A DNA stretch of 14,969 nucleotides from JAMOBE01 sp039908285 (GTDB lineage: Bacteria; Pseudomonadota; Alphaproteobacteria; Rhodospirillales; Rhodospirillaceae). Shown here in pieces: positions 12,895 through 14,969 of the stretch. The stretch spans positions 1 through 14,969 of the forward strand of contig JAMOBE010000091.1 of assembly GCA_039908285.1 (NCBI GenBank). The letters are read 5' to 3'. Made by a program: the position numbers and the translations under genes. The stretch's first letter is position 1. Every line of letters starts with the position of its first letter. The notes beneath the pieces were generated by a model. That model was given only the letters and a program-made list of their open reading frames with translations, ran no database searches and had not been told where the DNA came from.

Positions 12895-14883
12895 ATGGCC
12901 GACCTGTTTCAAAACATAGATCCCAAGGCCGGCGAGTACTCCGCCAAGGATATCGAGGTCCTGGAGGGGCTGGAGCCGGTGCGCCGCCGGCCCGGCATGT
13001 ACATCGGCGGCACCGACGAGCGGGCGCTGCACCACCTGGTGGCGGAGCTGCTGGACAACGCCATGGACGAGGCGGTGGCCGGGCATGCCTCGGTCATCGA
13101 CGTGGAGCTTGGGGCGGACAACGAGGTCACCGTCCGCGACAACGGCCGGGGCATCCCCGTCGATCCCCACCCGAAATCCCCCGACAAGTCGGCGCTCGAG
13201 GTGATTCTCACCACCCTGCACTCGGGCGGCAAGTTCGGCGGCGGAGCCTACAAGATTTCGGGTGGGCTGCACGGGGTGGGGCTGTCGGTGGTCAACGCCC
13301 TGGCCGAGAGCCTGACCGTCGAGGTGGCCCGCGACCGCATGCTGTGGACCCAGGCCTATGTCCGTGGGCGGCCACTGGCGCCGCTTTGCCAGGCCGGCGC
13401 GGTGCAGAACCGCCGCGGCACCACGGTGCGCTTTCGCCCCGACACCGAGATCTTCGGCCCGCGCCTGCGGTTCCGGCCGGGCATTCTGTACCGGATGTGC
13501 CGGTCCAAGGCCTACCTGTTCCGGGGCGTGCAGATCCGCTGGACCTGCGAGGCGGCCCTTCCGGCCGAGGACGACCCGACGCCGCGCAAGGCGGTGCTGC
13601 ACTTCCCGAACGGCCTGCGGGATTTCCTGACCGGGGTGGTGGAGGGGCGCGAGACCGTCCCTCCGCGCCTGTTCGCCGGCGAGGCGAAGCTTGCCGACGA
13701 CATGGGCCAGGTGGAGTGGGCGGTGGCCTGGCCGGTGGATCAGGAGGGCTTCTTCAACTCCTACTGCAACACCATCCCGACGCCCGAGGGTGGCACCCAC
13801 GAGGCCGGGTTCCGCACCGCGCTGACCCGGTCGCTCAAGGCCTATGGCGAGATGGTGGGCAACCGCCGGGCGGCCACCCTGACGGCCGAGGACGTGGTGG
13901 GCTCGGCGTGCGTCATGCTGTCGCTGTTCCTGCGCGAGCCGCAGTTCCAGGGCCAGACCAAGGAGCGCCTGGCCTCCGCCGAGGCCTCCCGGCTGGTGGA
14001 GACGGCGGTCAAGGATCCCTTCGACCACTGGCTGTCGGGCGACCCGGAGGCGGCCGGAGTGCTCCTCGACCTGGTGGTGGAGCGGGCGGACGAGCGGCTG
14101 CGACGCAAGCAGGCCAAGGAGACCGCGCGCAAGACGGCGACCAAGCGCCTGCGCCTGCCGGGCAAGCTGGCCGACTGCACCCGCTCGATCCCGGCGGGCA
14201 CCGAGATCTTCCTGGTGGAGGGGGACTCGGCCGGCGGCTCGGCCAAGCAGGGACGCAGCCGCGAGACCCAGGCCGTGCTGCCCCTCAAGGGAAAGATCCT
14301 GAACGTCGCCTCCGCCTCGGCCGACAAGCTGGCCGCCAACCAGGAACTGAAGGACCTGGTGGAGGCGCTGGGCTGCGGACTGCGCAATCACTATGAAGAG
14401 GACAAGCTCCGCTACGAAAAGGTCATCATCATGACCGACGCCGACGTGGACGGCGCCCATATCGCCTCGCTGCTGATGACTTTTTTCTTCCGCGAAATGC
14501 CGGGATTGATCACCGCCGGGCACCTGTACCTGGCCATGCCTCCCCTCTACCGCCTGACCCAGGGCGCGAAGTCGGTCTATGCCCGCGACGACGCCCACAA
14601 GGAGCAGCTCCTGCGCACCACCTTCGCCGGCAAGGGCAAGGTGGACATCAGCCGCTTCAAGGGTCTCGGCGAAATGCCGCCGCCCCAACTGCGCGAGACC
14701 ACCATGGATCCGGCCCGCCGCTCGCTGCTGCGGGTCACCGTCCCCCTGGGCCGTACCGAGGAGGAGCACGAGGAGGCCCGGGAGACCGAGCGCCTGGTGG
14801 AGCGCCTGATGGGACGCAAGCCCGAGCTGCGCTTCCAGTTCATCCAGGAGCGGGCGCGCTTCGCCCAGGACCTGGATATTTAA
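12895..14883 (+). CDS. parE: DNA topoisomerase IV subunit B
   Basis: This 662-residue ATPase subunit of topoisomerase IV partners with ParC to decatenate sister chromosomes. The GHKL ATPase shows PGMYIGG (33-39), catalytic-type E51 and N55 in ELLDNAMDE, DNGRGIP (82-88) and the ATP-lid glycine-rich GGLHGVGLSVVNAL. The transducer contains the QTKERL region. The TOPRIM domain has EGDSAGGSAKQGR from E442, then D515, D517 and D519 in DADVDGAHI. Next come KGLGEM and a short C-terminus ending FAQDLDI. Length, the QGRSRETQAVLPLKGKILN stretch and the FAQDLDI end favour ParE over GyrB. The ATG at 12895 has no ribosome-binding site at normal spacing but sits at the predicted transcription start. No parC is seen; the two are often unlinked in alphaproteobacteria. 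Confidence 0.93.
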   Translation: MADLFQNIDPKAGEYSAKDIEVLEGLEPVRRRPGMYIGGTDERALHHLVAELLDNAMDEAVAGHASVIDVELGADNEVTVRDNGRGIPVDPHPKSPDKSALEVILTTLHSGGKFGGGAYKISGGLHGVGLSVVNALAESLTVEVARDRMLWTQAYVRGRPLAPLCQAGAVQNRRGTTVRFRPDTEIFGPRLRFRPGILYRMCRSKAYLFRGVQIRWTCEAALPAEDDPTPRKAVLHFPNGLRDFLTGVVEGRETVPPRLFAGEAKLADDMGQVEWAVAWPVDQEGFFNSYCNTIPTPEGGTHEAGFRTALTRSLKAYGEMVGNRRAATLTAEDVVGSACVMLSLFLREPQFQGQTKERLASAEASRLVETAVKDPFDHWLSGDPEAAGVLLDLVVERADERLRRKQAKETARKTATKRLRLPGKLADCTRSIPAGTEIFLVEGDSAGGSAKQGRSRETQAVLPLKGKILNVASASADKLAANQELKDLVEALGCGLRNHYEEDKLRYEKVIIMTDADVDGAHIASLLMTFFFREMPGLITAGHLYLAMPPLYRLTQGAKSVYARDDAHKEQLLRTTFAGKGKVDISRFKGLGEMPPPQLRETTMDPARRSLLRVTVPLGRTEEEHEEARETERLVERLMGRKPELRFQFIQERARFAQDLDI

Positions 14884-14899
14884 GCCCCCCTCGATAACC

Positions 14900-14926
14900 A
14901 CCGTATGCACACAAGTTTCCCGCAAA
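14900..14926 (+). repeat. 27-nt dispersed motif, copy B
   Basis: It matches 5119-5145 at 24 of 27 positions and lies 17 nt after the parE stop, directly before a REP-type palindrome. As with copy A, it adjoins the edge of a small repeat element. Confidence 0.55.
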
Positions 14927-14930
14927 AAAG

Positions 14931-14969
14931 CCCTCCCCCTCGATGGGGGAGGGTTGGGTGGGGGTGGCG
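14931..14969 (+). repeat. REP-type palindrome, copy 3 (cut by window end)
   Basis: The palindrome at 14931-14953 (CCCTCCCCC and GGGGGAGGG arms) is followed by TTGGGTGGGGGTGGCG. This parallels the start of copy 2 (palindrome, then TTGGGCGAGGGGGGTGCCG) in the same orientation. It may also act as the 3' hairpin of the parE transcript. Confidence 0.7.

Noticed and set aside
12679..14925. Minus-strand open frame of 748 codons opposite parE
   Set aside because: It runs through two REP palindromes and the whole of parE; the parE motifs leave no doubt about the coding strand.

Overview
The window is high-GC DNA that reads as chromosome of an alphaproteobacterium, plausibly Rhodospirillales-like. The grounds are the base composition, the short DUF721/DciA protein, the AcuI-type reductase, the ParE type and the PAS-rich hybrid kinase. 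This assignment is inference; no rRNA or tRNA is present to fix it. I found no phage genes, no transposase and no CRISPR array. Several small non-coding mobile-like repeats are present.

Left part (1-3131, minus strand): a respiratory-type operon. In transcription order it holds a secreted pentaheme cytochrome c (1887-3131), a secreted tetraheme cytochrome c (1153-1659), a Tat-exported multi-cluster Fe-S protein (221-1150) and the first 67 residues of an NrfD/PsrC-type membrane quinone-reactive subunit, which runs off the left edge. Together they look like a membrane complex moving electrons between the quinone pool and periplasmic hemes. No molybdopterin catalytic subunit is visible, so the substrate is unknown. 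A TTGAC-N4-GTCAA palindrome of FNR/CRP type lies upstream, in the gap shared with the next gene.

Middle (3399-7004): a REC/HD-GYP cyclic-di-GMP phosphodiesterase with an eroded receiver domain; a convergent DUF721/DciA-like gene; a 169-bp palindromic MITE-like element with perfect 22-bp ends; then an acrylyl-CoA reductase (acuI/yhdH type) coupled to a small proline-rich lipoprotein and closed by a strong hairpin terminator.

Right part (7072-14883): an 892-residue RTX calcium-binding protein on the minus strand with about 47 nonapeptide repeats. It is divergent from an 890-residue PAS hybrid histidine kinase, and their shared gap carries a second TTGAC-N4-GTCAA palindrome. The last gene is topoisomerase IV subunit B (parE), whose promoter is placed so that transcription may begin at its ATG.

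GC-rich paired palindromes (REP/BIME-like) occur at 1719-1836 and, inverted, at 12686-12801, with a third partial copy at the right edge. The second copy sits inside a 184-bp unit with 18-bp terminal inverted repeats and a 10-bp direct duplication, so it looks like an insertion made right at the kinase stop codon. The best candidates for something undescribed are the cytochrome/Fe-S/NrfD system and these small mobile elements.
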